DNA from: Diplocarpon mali
Taxonomy: Eukaryota; Ascomycota; Leotiomycetes; Helotiales; Drepanopezizaceae
Length of the DNA: 25,887 nt
NCBI GenBank assembly: GCA_024741835.1
Contig: JAENRP010000482.1
Coordinates: 1-25,887 of the forward strand
Reading direction: 5' to 3'
Shown: positions 1 through 9,557 of the stretch, one piece after another
Numbering within the stretch: the first letter of the stretch is position 1
Layout of the letters: the number at the start of each line of letters is the position of its first letter
Position numbers and translations under genes: made by a program
The notes under the pieces: model-generated
What the model saw: the letters and a program-made list of their open reading frames with translations, nothing else
Told to the model about the DNA's origin: nothing
The model's database searches: none

Positions 1-30
1 ATTATAAAGTAATCTTTAAAGTTAAAATTA

Positions 31-679
31 AAGATAGACTTTATATTATTTTAAAGGTAATATTATAAAAATTGACTCTTAAGCCGGACTTATAAGTGGA
101 TTCCTTTAAGGAAAGTGCACTCTTTGCCTTAATATAATTAAGTAAGGATAAGGAGAATAGATAGACTCTTAAGCTAAGATTATAAGTAAAATTCGTAAAA
201 ATGACTCTTAAGCTAAGACTATAGGTAAAATGCAACGTATTTTTAAAAATGACTCTTAAGTTAGGATTATAAGTGAATTTAATAGAAATAACTCTTAAGT
301 TAAAACTATAAATAGATTCTACAGATTTACTAATAATAACTCTTAGGCTAAGATTGCAAGTGAAATTTATAGAAATAACTCTTAAGCTAAGACTATAAGT
401 AAACTTCGCAAATTCATTAGAAATGACTTTTAAGCTAGGACTATAAGTAGATCTTGCTATTTTTAAGAAATCGACTCTTAAGCTAAGACCGCAAGTAGAT
501 CTTGCGATTTTATTAAAAACGACTCTTAAACCAAACTTATAATTAGAAAACGGCAAAACCTTAAATTACTATTACTAGTCCTTTCTAGCTGCTAATAATA
601 AAGTATCAATTGATAATAGGCTATTAAAGCTATTAGAAGCTAAAAGCCTATTAAGGTATTAGCTAATATATAGAAGATT
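31..679 (+). repeat. Left arm of 649-bp inverted repeat
   Basis: This segment matches the reverse complement of 25239-25887 base for base in register, with position p pairing with 25918-p. I checked all ten palindrome units and both ends and found no net indel. The mismatches I examined are transitions. The inner limit at 679/680 coincides with the proposed LTR edge of element D. The outer limit cannot be seen, because the right arm reaches the window end. The arms are internal polyprotein sequence of two oppositely oriented copies of one Copia family, not terminal repeats of a DNA transposon. Confidence 0.9.
75..544 (+). repeat. Array of ten 23-bp imperfect palindromes (left)
   Basis: Units start at 75, 165, 204, 252, 291, 339, 378, 426, 474 and 522. 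Each is 23 bp, beginning ACTC (or ACTT) and ending AAGT or a one-base variant; the complement reads ACTT...GAGT. The steps are 90, 39, 48, 39, 48, 39, 48, 48 and 48 bp, so spacers are 16 or 25 bp after the first gap. All steps are multiples of three and keep the D' frame. The spacers are themselves related, for example AGATCTTGC at the start of two of them. GC-richer relatives elsewhere in the window (left arm ACTCGCGGTCC, right arm GGACTAGGAGT at 13969) suggest that these are RIP-eroded copies. Confidence 0.9.
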
Positions 680-680
680 T
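676..680. repeat. Presumed target-site duplication of element D (one copy visible)
   Basis: The five bases GATTT directly precede the proposed LTR edge at 681. The uninterrupted D-family sequence on the other strand near 25239 reads GATTC, which would become GATTT by a C-to-T change. The partner copy should lie beyond the right end of the window, so this is a prediction from the nesting model. Confidence 0.4.
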
Positions 681-928
681 TATTAAGCTTAAGTGAGTCG
701 GCGCAGTAGGTAAAGGAGGCTTCTAAAGGTCGATAGTCGATATATTAGTAAGAGTTAGGGAAGGAAGGTTACCCCTTTCTTCCTTATAGCTATATATATA
801 TCAATATCCTACTGATTAAATAGTAGGATTATATAATAATATATTAGAGTGATAGCTATATCACTTATCTTAATACCCTTACTTAGACCTTACTCTAATT
901 GACCTACAGTTAGGAAAAACAATAACTA
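681..928 (-). repeat. 3' LTR of Copia element D (minus strand), inner edge approximate
   Basis: This lies between the D' break and the 3' leader of D. On the minus strand it would begin TAGTTATTG just after the purine-rich AAAAGGA (about 929-936) and end ...TTAATA at 681, with TG and CA eroded to TA. It contains a TATATATATA tract at about 790-800. The partner 5' LTR is outside the window, so the limits rest on position, the adjacent polypurine tract and the D' junction. Confidence 0.5.
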
Positions 929-1015
929 TCCTTTTACGCTAATCTAACTCTTAAGTATCTCTTTAAATTAAAAACAATTAATTAATAGCAACCTTTATTA
1001 AAATTACTAAACTCT

Positions 1016-1038
1016 ACTTATAAGGTAGGATTAGGAGT
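1016..1038. repeat. 23-bp palindrome unit in D 3' leader
   Basis: It begins ACTTATAAGG and ends GGATTAGGAGT, with the same length and terminal bases as the array units. It lies outside any coding frame. Confidence 0.75.
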
Positions 1039-1080
1039 CAATTTTCCTAAAAACGTTCCTTTATAAGATTATATGACTTG

Positions 1081-1103
1081 ACTTGCGGTCTAGGCCTAGG
1101 AGT
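1081..1103. repeat. 23-bp palindrome unit in D 3' leader (GC-rich form)
   Basis: It begins ACTTGCGGTC and ends TAGGCCTAGGAGT. It is close to the unit at 13969, which belongs to a different element (C). Confidence 0.85.
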
Positions 1104-1135
1104 TATCCTTAAGCCTACTAAGCCCTTATTATCTT

Positions 1136-1270
1136 TTACAACCTTAATATATCTTTAAATGCTTCGAACTTTGCAACTATCTTTAATAGCTTTATAAATC
1201 CATCTGCTACTATTCAATCGGTTAAGATATAGGTAATTAATAACTTATTCTTTATAATAAGGTCGCAGAT
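1136..1270 (-). pseudogene. Element D pol, C-terminal end of RNase H (continues from 22429)
   Basis: On the minus strand, the sequence at 22429 and above (...YYFI) continues across the TSD into CDLIIKNKLLITYILTD, then a stop at a former Gln codon, then IVADGFIK. It ends at a TAA at 1136-1138. This is the usual C-terminal end of Copia RNase H, where the family has a HIxxR...VPTxxQxADxFTK stretch. The frame is continuous over the junction once element A and one copy of its TSD are removed, which fixes the target of A as this RNase H codon region. Confidence 0.88.
1266..1270. repeat. TSD of element A, left copy (CAGAT)
   Basis: CAGAT immediately precedes the TG of the left LTR of A and recurs at 22429-22433 directly after the right LTR. 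Confidence 0.92.
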
Positions 1271-1569
1271 TGTTGGTACGCAGATTCCTATGCAAGAGGC
1301 AAGCCATCCTTGTTCCTAGGGTCATCCTATATAGTGGTACCATATGCGATATAAGGGGTTTCGTATATATTTCGGACGGCTATTCAGCCGGAGGACCTCA
1401 GAAGGATATCTATATACGGCTAGGAGGGACTATAGGAGGGAGGACATTTATAGGTATAAAGGTACTATCTCAGTTATATAGAGATAGACAGATATTATAA
1501 TAGATTCTTTTTAATAATAAGTACTTAACTATATTTATATAAATATCAATTACTAATATAGAACCTATA
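1271..1569 (+). repeat. 5' LTR of Copia element A
   Basis: This 299-bp segment begins TGTTGGTACGCAGATTC and ends ...GAACCTATA. It aligns without gaps to 22130-22428, with about 38 differences, all transitions. The terminal CA has become TA in both copies. The 76-codon plus-strand frame at 1270-1500 is a chance frame inside this LTR and has no counterpart in the right copy. Confidence 0.95.
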
Positions 1570-1838
1570 CTAATTAGTAGTAGTACCTTTACTATAAATA
1601 GCAAGGTTATTAAACTGAAGAATTCTTTTTTGATTTAAGGAGTATTTGATTATATTTCCGGCTTACCTTGAATACTAACTTAAATATATAAAGTAATATC
1701 AGTTACTACTAAAGGGGAAAAGGCGAAAGGTATGCGAATTAAGCTAGAGTTGCTATTTTAAAGGTAGATACTATCCTCTTTTACCTGCGTTCTATTACGC
1801 ATTATAATTAGGGCAAAACCGGAGTGCAATTAGTATCT
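1570..1838 (+). other. 5' leader of element A, upstream of nested element B
   Basis: This is non-coding sequence between the 5' LTR of A and the insertion of B. The bases after the LTR (CTAATTAGTAGTAGTACC) do not match the half-tRNA-Met type of primer site seen in B and C, and I could not assign a primer tRNA. The leader continues at 9439-9557 before the gag start. Confidence 0.6.
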
Positions 1839-1843
1839 CAACT
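1839..1843. repeat. TSD of element B, left copy (CAACT)
   Basis: CAACT here and at 9434-9438 flanks the two 197-bp LTRs exactly. Confidence 0.88.
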
Positions 1844-2040
1844 TATGGTGCGGTCGGCTAGAGGGCCTTCATTAGGTCGCTTAAGAGGCTCGCAGAAGTA
1901 AGGGAAGATGATTGATTGTATTATTATCTAATATATATATAGTAAGGAGACTTCGGAAAGAAAAGGGAGAGTCTATAACTTAGCAGAGTCACGTAGAGGG
2001 TCTTTAGAATAAGTAAAGACTCTGCCTATTTTATATAATA
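1844..2040 (-). repeat. 3' LTR of Copia element B
   Basis: This 197-bp segment is gap-free against 9237-9433, with about 18 transition-only differences. On the minus strand the better-preserved copy begins TGTTATGCAG, a typical Copia LTR start; here it reads TATTATAT. A hairpin (GTCTTT at 2000-2005 with AAAGAC at 2015-2020) is kept as GTCTCC/GGAGAC in the other copy. Confidence 0.93.
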
Positions 2041-2050
2041 TACCCCTTAG
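2041..2050 (-). promoter_or_regulatory. Polypurine tract of element B
   Basis: On the minus strand the bases just before the 3' LTR read CTAAGGGGTA. This closely resembles the AAAGGGGTG that precedes the 3' LTR of C. It would prime plus-strand DNA synthesis, and it supports minus-strand orientation for B. Confidence 0.7.
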
Positions 2051-2340
2051 TTAGGCGATGCTTTTAAAATCGCTTAGCTATATAGATAAAATAAAAGAAA
2101 GAATAGCAGTTATAAAGAAAAAAGGCTCTATCTTACGTATTGCCCCTTTAGAGGTCGTTCCTTTTAAAACGAGAAGGGTTACTATAGGCAATAAGCGCGC
2201 TTAAGAATCTTTGCGATTCTATACTAGTATTCTATTAGACTTTCTATAGAGTATTTCTATCGCAGAAGTTCTTCTTCCCTTTTTTTAAAAATAACCTTCC
2301 TTTATTATTTAAAAATATCGTCTTTATACTAATAATTTTT
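2051..2340. other. Non-coding segment of B between 3' LTR and antisense ORF
   Basis: AT-rich sequence in which I could follow no frame. It forms part of an unusually long (~1.5 kb) interval between the pol stop and the 3' LTR. Confidence 0.5.
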
Positions 2341-3441
2341 AAATATAAAAGGAACTCTTGCTTATTATAGCCTTAGCCGCCCTTGCAAAGTAAGACCCTT
2401 AGAGTCCCTATACCCTGCGTTATACTAACTTTGCGCTAAGTCGCTAGCGCTCCCTTAAAAGCAAGAACCCTATCCCGGTCCTCTTAGCGCCTACTAGGTA
2501 ATAAGCCGCCGCCGCCGTCCCTGCCGCCGCTGCCGCCCCTGCTGCTGCTACTGCTACTTAAGAGCCTTGCCCCTACTGCGCGCCGTATGCCTAAGCCTAT
2601 AATAGAGCGCAATAACGCATATGTATATTATATTATACGTAAGAGCACTAGTAATCTCGATTATTAGTACTTTAATAGCACCTTTAGTACGCGTTGTATT
2701 TATTATATAGTACTAAGCAATAGCTGCTAGTAGGCTAGCGGACCTCTCCTCGCCTTTTAAAAGGCTATTATATCAGCCTGCGCCTGCGGTACCTTTAAAG
2801 AGGAGGTAGTATTACTACTTAATATAATAAAGGGTGCGCTTTAAAGATTCTATAGTATATCCTATTAAGTCTTATTAAATTCTAAGCTGATTTTAAAAGA
2901 TAGGAGCAATTAAACCTTAGTACTAAAAGGGCCTACTATTCTTATAAGTGGTAGTATCGCTGCCTCCTTTGCTCCTAGCGTACTATTTCCATTCGCTCTT
3001 AGCCCCTTTAGCTTAGACCCGTTTGCTCCTATTATTGCCGCCGCCGCTTTTGTCCCTTTTGCCTTTGCTATTGCTACCGCTGCTATAGTCTCTCCCTTCG
3101 TCTCCTTAGCCCCTATCGCCGCTGCGCCTATCCTCGCCCTTGCCGCCCTCGCCCCTATCGCTCCTGCCGCACCCCTCGCCTTTGCCCCTACTATCGCTAG
3201 TATATTCGCCGGCAGGCCTTTGACTAAAGGAGTACCAATAGGCCTCTCTTAGGAGGAGATCTATGCAGAGCTCTTAGCTATAGTATCCTAGCTCCTAGCC
3301 TTAGCTAAGAGAATCTAAGAGAGGGTCGCGCCTTATAATAGTAGCTTAAGAATATTACCTATTTTATATTTTTAGAAAAGGAGAAGCTTTTATAATACAC
3401 TTTATAAGAGAAAACAAATAAATATAATTAGAAGAGAGTAA
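2341..3441 (+). pseudogene. Antisense accessory ORF of element B: Cys-motif protein with Ala/Pro-rich middle
   Basis: The plus-strand frame in register with 2341 runs opposite to the pol of B. It can be followed through a Pro/Leu-rich stretch (CCG repeats, 2506-2560), RRMPKPIIERNNA, a cysteine region with RCIYYIVLSNSC at 2692-2727 (Tyr in the place of a likely Cys), and ACACGTFKEEVVLLLN. It then enters a long Ala/Pro/Ser/Phe-rich segment (2950-3200) and a hydrophilic tail (LTKGVPIG, EEIYAELLAIV, LLALAKRI). The interruptions are TAA/TAG in Gln- or Trp-like positions. The spacing C-x2-C-x6-C recalls cysteine-rich fungal zinc-binding proteins, but no function can be named. The start is unknown and probably lies between 2341 and 2506. 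GC-rich, CpA-poor codons explain why RIP spared much of it. Confidence 0.6.
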
Positions 3442-3521
3442 GAGCTTATAAGTATAAGTCTTTTAGTAATAAGTAATTACTTACTAGCAAGTGCAAGTTG
3501 CTAAATGATTGTTTAAAAGCT

Positions 3522-6500
3522 TTAGAAGTTTAATAAATAAATAAAGCTCTTAAACTTCTAGCAGTTTAGGTTCTTAATAAGCCCGTTTGTATATATCTTT
3601 CTAATAGAAAGGTAGATTATTTGAAAGCTTCCTTTCTAATACTCTTAGTAGATTTATATATTACTAATTTTAATATATTAGAGGCTTATTTTAATCTTCT
3701 TATTCTTTATAATAATTAGCCGAATCGTCTATTAGTTATTGCAATATATATTCTATTTAAAGAGGGAGTCTATGCGAATCTCCTTAAAGAGGCGTTTTAT
3801 AGCTATTATCTCCTTTATAGTAGAAACCATATTATAGAATTCTACTTTAGTAAAGGAGAGTATAATAGTCGCTTAGCGATTCGCTTTTTAAATAATCAGT
3901 CCTTTAAATAAGAAGAAGACGTATCTTTAAGAGGATCTGCAAGTCTCTCGATCATCTTCGAAAGAAGCATTTAAAGATGCGATCAATTAGTATTCCTTAG
4001 CCTTAAAGTTATAGGTAATTCTTAAGAAGCGCGTACTATATAGATATTAAAGCGTTTAGTCCGCGGTTAAGAGGTATTTAAAGCTTAGATTAGTTAAAAA
4101 GAAAGACAGTTAGAAGGCTGCGAATGTAATATCTAGGCATATTATAATCGCTATATAGAGAATAGAGCCTATTTTCTTTTAATACTCCTTTACCTTTTTT
4201 AAGAAAGCTTGCCTTAAGTTCTTAATAAACTCCTTTTTTAATAGTAGAGTACTAGGCACTTTCCTTATATTAGCTCTGAACTTTTAAGCGATCTTCTTAA
4301 TATAGGTATTATAAATTAAGGAGATCCTCTTTACCTTTTTATTTTAAATAATCCTTACTTTAAGAAACTAGAAGATATCTCTTATAATAGTAAGCTTATA
4401 TGCCCTCTTTAGGTCTTTAATTAGACGAGTCGCCTGATCTAAGTTAAAGGCCTTATATAATATTTGAATATCGTCGATGTAAAATGCTATAAAGACTATA
4501 TAATCCTTTATTATAAAAATATAAGGCTCCTCGCCTAATAGCTTGAGTTAAAGGCCCTTAAGCGTTCTTGCAAAGTTCTTATACTATAGTACCAAAGAGT
4601 CTTTTAGCCTATAGAGCGCGCGGTTTAGTTCTACTACTATACTAGGGCGCTTAAAGCCATCTAATAGGAAGTATGTGACTAAAGCACTCCTTAGGTCTTT
4701 AAGAGCGTTAATAAACGCGTTAATAATATTGAACTACTTTACTTCTATATTAAAGTACGCAGCAAGCGCTATTAATACTTTAAAAGACCTTGCTATAAGC
4801 GTGGTTGTATAGGTTAAGAAAATTAAAGCTTTATTTTAAAGATCCCTTTATATAATTAGCTGTAATCGGCACTTTAGAAGCTCGCTAGAGCTATTGATCT
4901 TATAAGTAAAAACCCATTTTAATAATATTAGCAAAGGCTTTAAGTAGTCCCTTTATACGATTCTCTAATAACTTTGAGATTCTAGATTCCTAATCTCCTA
5001 GCACCTTCCTTCTTTAAATCGTTTGCTAAAAGGGTACTTTTCTAGGTCTAGCTATCCTTTCGGAGGCTTTGGTAGAGAGCCTTAGTACTATAGGCGGTTA
5101 AAAGACTGCGCTCTGTCCTTTGCTTAACTATTAACTGTAGCTTTAATAATTATATAAACTATTAAATAGTTCTTCTTATCCTCCCTTATTTATTTATTTA
5201 CTTAAAAGGTTAATATAAACTCTTACGCATATAAGGAGTAAGGTAAATTAATATTACTTTAAGAGAGTATATACTTTAAAGTAGTAGTATATACTTTTAA
5301 AGTCTTCTATTGCTTAACGCTTAAGTGTCTTATCCTCTTTTACTTAAAAAGAAGGAGTTCCTCTTTGCGCTTTTCTCTATAGGTCTCTTCCTTTATTTTT
5401 ATTATTATTAAAGGTTCCTTTAAAAGTCTAAGTAGCTTTATCTCTTAAGCCTATAGTCTTTAAGCTAGTATTATAACTTAAGGTATTATATTATTAAGGC
5501 CTACTCCTTTTATTAAGTCACTTCTTATAAGACTATTAGAGCTCTTTCTAAATCTTGGTAGCAGTGCCTCTAGCCTTCTACTAAAGTTTACTAGGGCTTG
5601 CCTTTATAATTAAAGACTCTATTTTAAAGCCCTTAAGCTATCTTTATTCCTATATAGAATAGTAGTTAGAGATCTGCCGATCGCCTTATAGAACTTATCT
5701 TTAAAGACTCTTTTAAAGTCGTCTATAGTTCCTTCTTTAATAAGGCCTCTATAGGGAATTATCACCCTTAAGCTCTAGTTACTATTTGCCTTTTTAAAGA
5801 CTGGCGAAGTAGCTTTTACTTCACTTACTTTTACCCTTAAGTTTCTAAGTAGGTCTCTTAAAGAATTTGGATTTAAGTTAAGGCCTTTTATATTATTGGT
5901 TAAAGGCTATAGAGTAGCATTAGTCTATAATATAGGCTCTTCTTATATAGTGGCTTTTTCTATAGCGATTGCGTTCGGTCCTATAATAAGCTTTAATTCT
6001 TTGAAAATGCCTTCGAACTCAGCGTCTTAAGCTTCCTCTTCCTCTTTAATTAATTAGAGGGTTATCTTAAGTTCTTAGTGCAATATAGGGTTTGCGCGCT
6101 TAGCTTTTAGATTATAGAAGAGAGACTTATCGAATTCGATATTATAAGTTATTATTACTTGCTAGAGTATAAGAACTTAGATTCTATAAATATTAAAGGT
6201 AATATATCCAATTAAGTAACCTAAGTGCTTTTATAGTTCAATTTTAAAGGTTCGGCGGTCCCTCCCTACCTCCTTCTCTTTAATTAAAGGGTATGCGCAA
6301 GCGCTATATATATAAACGCAACTTTAGTTAGGCTTTAAGCTTACTATCATCTGCTTAATAAGCAGCAGCTTATAGAATCGAAAATACTACTTAAACTAAT
6401 TGTAAAAAGTTTCGCTTAGTAAGATCATCTTCTTCTTAGTAAGTAGAGAGATATTATAAAGGTATATAGCAGCCTTTATAACTTTTAGCCAAAGGCTTGC

Positions 6501-9032
6501 TAAAAGCCTGGCATAGATCCTTATTTTAATAGAGCGTTTAATCAACTCCCTTCTTACTTGCTCTGCGCCTTTATTAGGTTAGTATATATAAGTAAAAGTA
6601 AGCTCTAAATCAATTCCCTCCTCTTTTACCTATCTTTAGTACTTTATAAAAGAGTCTTCCCTTAAGGAGATTACTAAAGTGTTATTATCTTACCTAATCT
6701 TATAAATAGAAAGCCTATATTAGCGTTTTACTTATACTTTAAAGGCCTAAAGGACCTTTATAACTACGTCTCTACCCTTTGATCTTAATAGGAACGTCTA
6801 AAGTATACTACTATACTTGTCCTTAATTAAAAGAACCTATAAGTAACTATTATATAAGTTATTTAAAAAGTTAAAGAGATCCTAAGAGATCCTAAAGAAG
6901 GGCCTTAAAGATCGGTTCTTAAAGGTAGCGTAAGAAATAACTTACTTAGCAGACGCTACTATATATATAAGGCACTTTAGCCTTTGTATTCCCTTGATCT
7001 TCACTCCCTTAGCGCACTTGACTAGCGCTTAGAGAGCCTTTGCGCCTAGGTAGCTAGCGCAAAGGTGCTAAGTATATGTATTATTATCCTATACCTTAGT
7101 AGGTATATAGCTAGACTAGAACCTATTATAGAGCGTCGTCTTAGCTATAGGGAACGCTATTAAAGTAGAGAAGTTATATTAAAGCATATTTAGGAGATTT
7201 AAATAGTTAATAGGCTTATATTTAAAGAAAACGAGATTATAGCAACGCTTTAATTAAGCTCGCTTTATAAAGTCTCTAATGCTTCTAGAGCGTAAAGTAA
7301 GGTCTACCCTAGAGTATTAAAAACCCTTATCTGCAAGGAGCCTCTTTAAGATAATATTAGTAGTAAACTCCTTTATAATAGTAATATTGTAAAGCGTTAT
7401 CCCTATAGGAAAGCCGTTATGCTATAGAAAAGAGTCTGCTATATATCTATTACCTCTCCTAATGATTAAGAGTCTTAAGGTACTTGCTTTAATATATTGC
7501 TATAAATCGCTAGAAGGCTTAAAGGTGCCTGCGATAAGTAAATCCTTTGAATTAACGATATAAGTGGCCGCGCAGTTATTAAGGAGCATATTTAAAGAGA
7601 GCAGGTAGCGTTTTAGCTTAAAGAGGTAGTAGATGTTAAACAATTCTTTAAAAGCGTTAAAGGCAAAGGGATCTATTATTATAAAGACTGGTGAGTTCTC
7701 CCTTTTGCTTAAACCATCCTCTTTAAAGGCTAAAGCCTTTCCTTTAAATTTGTCAATTGCTATTATTATAATATTATTCTCCTTAAGTCATACTTAAAGA
7801 CCCTTGAACTAGTCTCTTGCGTTTAACGCCTTTTATATTTATAAGACCTCCTTTTGTAAAGGGAGAACCTTTATATTTTCCTTGCGCCTATCTATAGTAT
7901 ATAATAGTTTCCGATAGTCCTAGGGCTTCTAATAGTAATTTTTAAAGCCTTTATAAGGGCACTTAGGCCTAATCTCCCTTTTAAAGCTTATAGAGCGATT
8001 TCGAGAGCTGCTTAATAGAGCCTGCAAAGGGGTTTCGGCATCTAAGAGAGACTCTTAAGTAGCAAAAACTACTAGCCCCTTATTATCGATCGCTCTATTA
8101 GATTTAATGCCTACTAAGGCGCAGCTTAGCTGCATTAGGTTATACTTATATAAGGTTCCTATCTGCTTATTAGTAATGATTTCCTCCTTTAAGCGAGTCG
8201 CCTAACTCGGATTAATCTTTACTATAACTAAGTCTAAAAAGTCAATTACTCCTAGTCTTCCTTTAATCTTAGGGAGATTGTATTATTCTGCTAGGCAGTA
8301 CGCCTCCTACTACTCTTAGATCTACTACTAAGTGTTAATTCTTTTAGTTTTACCTTAGCGTAGTATATCGCAGTACTAAAGCCTCGTCTAAGACTAAATA
8401 GCCTTATTAGAAGGCGTAATATCACGCTTTAAAATAGATACTAGGCCTTAGAGTAAGAGTTGCTAATTTACTAAATTAGCATATAAGTTATTAGCAAGGG
8501 TTCTACTTATAGGAGTATCTCTATTAGGTATTAAAGAAGAGAGCTTCTTAGCTTAGATTTATACTTAAGTTATTATAAAAGCTAAGAGCGTTCTATCGAT
8601 AGTCTTAGAGACCTATTCTAGTAGTAGCTTATAGTATTTGCGTTAAGTCTTCTAAGTCTCCTTATATATATAGTACTCCTTTATTAGGATTTTATATTTA
8701 TCTTTAATATCCTTATAAGAAGCCTATGGAGGAGGAGCCTTTAATAGATCTCCTAAGGGAAAGCAGGCGTAAATCTATTTAAATAGAGTCGCTATATACT
8801 CTTTATACGACCTTGCGTATACTACGCAGAGGTTAGCCGTTTCTAATTCCTTAAGCTCTTATATAAAGGGAGCTTAAGGCTCAGTCTTTATAATTAACTT
8901 AAATAGGAGTCTCGGATTGGCAAAAATAGTAATATTATAAAGCTTAGTAAAGAATATATATTTACTAAACCACTTTACCTAAAAGGCAAAGGTATTAAAG
9001 TAAGGCTCAGAGATGCTCAAAAAGTCAGATAT
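3522..9032 (-). pseudogene. Element B gag-pol polyprotein (Copia), single frame of 1,837 codons with RIP stops
   Basis: The minus-strand frame from 9032 (ATA, presumably a former ATG, followed by SDFLSISEPYF) to TAA at 3522-3524 stays in one register throughout. Visible landmarks in order: a Gag-like N-terminus with FANPRLLFKLI (about 8.9 kb); integrase near 7.1-6.3 kb with IKGIQRLKC, an RxDNNT segment and NKGAEQVRRELI; reverse transcriptase with VVELNRALYRLKDS and FYIDDIQI, the two Asp at 4470-4475; and RNase H near 3.85 kb with VFFLFKG and ending FIYLLNF. Nearly all stops replace expected Gln or Trp. In the family, such one-frame polyproteins are cleaved into Gag, protease, integrase and RT-RNase H. 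There is no net indel over 5.5 kb, so decay here has been by point mutation almost alone. Confidence 0.92.
4467..4490 (-). other. RT active-site box of element B (FYIDDIQI)
   Basis: The minus-strand codons around 4470-4481 encode Y-I-D-D, corresponding to the Y-V-D-D catalytic box of Copia reverse transcriptase. Both aspartates survive here, unlike in C and D. Confidence 0.85.
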
Positions 9033-9236
9033 ATTAAATAGAGTCTAGTGAAAAGGTTAGGTATATAAATAGAGTTTGCAAATGAGGTTCGATCGAAAAA
9101 TAAAGATTTATTAATTAAAAATAAAGGTCCTTTAAGTTATTATAAATACTCGAAAAGTCGATTAGGAGCTCAAAGGGCCCTTTAGCCGGTTGCATATAAA
9201 GAGAAAGCATATTAAAGTGCTTATAGGGCTTATAAC
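9033..9236 (-). other. 5' leader of element B with half-tRNA primer site
   Basis: This is the non-coding leader between the 5' LTR and the polyprotein start. The minus-strand bases directly after the LTR (9236 downward) read GTTATAAGCCC. The complement, GGGCTTATAAC, resembles the anticodon arm of tRNA-Met (GGGCTCATAAC) with one C-to-T change. Drosophila copia is known to prime from a tRNA-iMet half molecule cut in the anticodon loop. The same site lies next to the LTR in C. Confidence 0.6.
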
Positions 9237-9433
9237 TATAGTGCGGTCGGCTAGAGGGCCTTCATTAGGTCGCTTAAAAGGCTCGCAGAAGTAGGGGAAG
9301 ATAATTAATTATATTATTATCTAGTATATATATAGTAAGGAGACTTCGGAAAGAAAAGGGAGAGTCTATGACTTAGCAGAGTCACGTAGAGGGTCTCCAG
9401 AATAAGTGGAGACTCCGCCTATTCTGCATAACA
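9237..9433 (-). repeat. 5' LTR of Copia element B
   Basis: This is the pair of 1844-2040. On the minus strand it starts TGTTATGCAG at 9433 and ends ...CCGCACTATA at 9237. The stem GTCTCC (9393-9398) / GGAGAC (9408-9413) flanks AGAATAAGT. Confidence 0.93.
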
Positions 9434-9438
9434 CAACT
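9434..9438. repeat. TSD of element B, right copy (CAACT)
   Basis: A perfect match to 1839-1843. It fixes the LTR limits of B better than the alternative boundary two bases away, where the flanks ACTTA and ACTAT would not match. Confidence 0.88.
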
Positions 9439-9557
9439 ATAATTAGATAATAGTATAATAATATGTAAAATACAACTATATCAGACTTCTTTCGGACCTA
9501 TTAGGGCGTAGAGCAATATTCAAATAATATTAGGAAATAATAGAAGGGGGACTATTA

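Larger units (their letters stand above)
1..680 (+). pseudogene. D': fragment of a plus-strand Copia polyprotein (protease end, repeat linker, start of gag-pre-integrase)
   Basis: Read on the plus strand from base 3, the frame begins YKVIFKVKIKDRLYII, like the stretch that precedes the gag-pre-integrase domain in Copia. It then passes through ten in-frame 23-bp repeats (TLKLRL-like peptides) and reaches LIYRRF at about 661-679, the start of the conserved HRRF/LGHxxL motif. There it stops abruptly. The stops are TAA/TAG only. Positions 31-679 are the inverted copy of 25239-25887. On the right-hand copy the frame runs straight on, so the break belongs to this copy. I infer that element D inserted here. 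The 171-codon open frame on the other strand (41-556) is a by-product of the palindromic repeats and is not treated as a gene. Confidence 0.75.
929..1135 (-). other. 3' untranslated leader of D with two 23-bp palindromes
   Basis: This non-coding segment lies between the pol stop of D (1136-1138) and its LTR. It holds two 23-bp palindrome units, at 1016-1038 and 1081-1103. The second keeps much of the GC core (ACTTGCGGTC, then TAGGCCTAGGAGT). They are 65 bp apart, not 39 or 48. A polypurine tract candidate lies at about 929-936 on the minus strand. Confidence 0.6.

Noticed and set aside
75..544. CRISPR-like array (23-bp repeats with 16/25-bp spacers)
   Set aside because: The spacers are related to one another, the repeats lie in frame in a Copia gene, there are no cas genes, and the composition is fungal.
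41..556. 171-residue minus-strand ORF
   Set aside because: It is antisense to the D' Copia frame and stays open because the palindromic repeats read similarly on both strands. No recognisable domain.
1270..1500. 76-residue plus-strand ORF
   Set aside because: It lies entirely within the 5' LTR of A and is not preserved in the paired LTR at 22130.
1841..1846. Alternative LTR edge for B at 1846/9435
   Set aside because: It gives non-matching flanks (ACTTA and ACTAT). Shifting by two bases gives a perfect CAACT duplication and a canonical TGTTATGC start on the minus strand.
2505..2570. Trinucleotide (GCC/CTG) microsatellite as an independent feature
   Set aside because: It lies within the readable antisense frame of B as a Pro/Leu-rich stretch, so it is described there.
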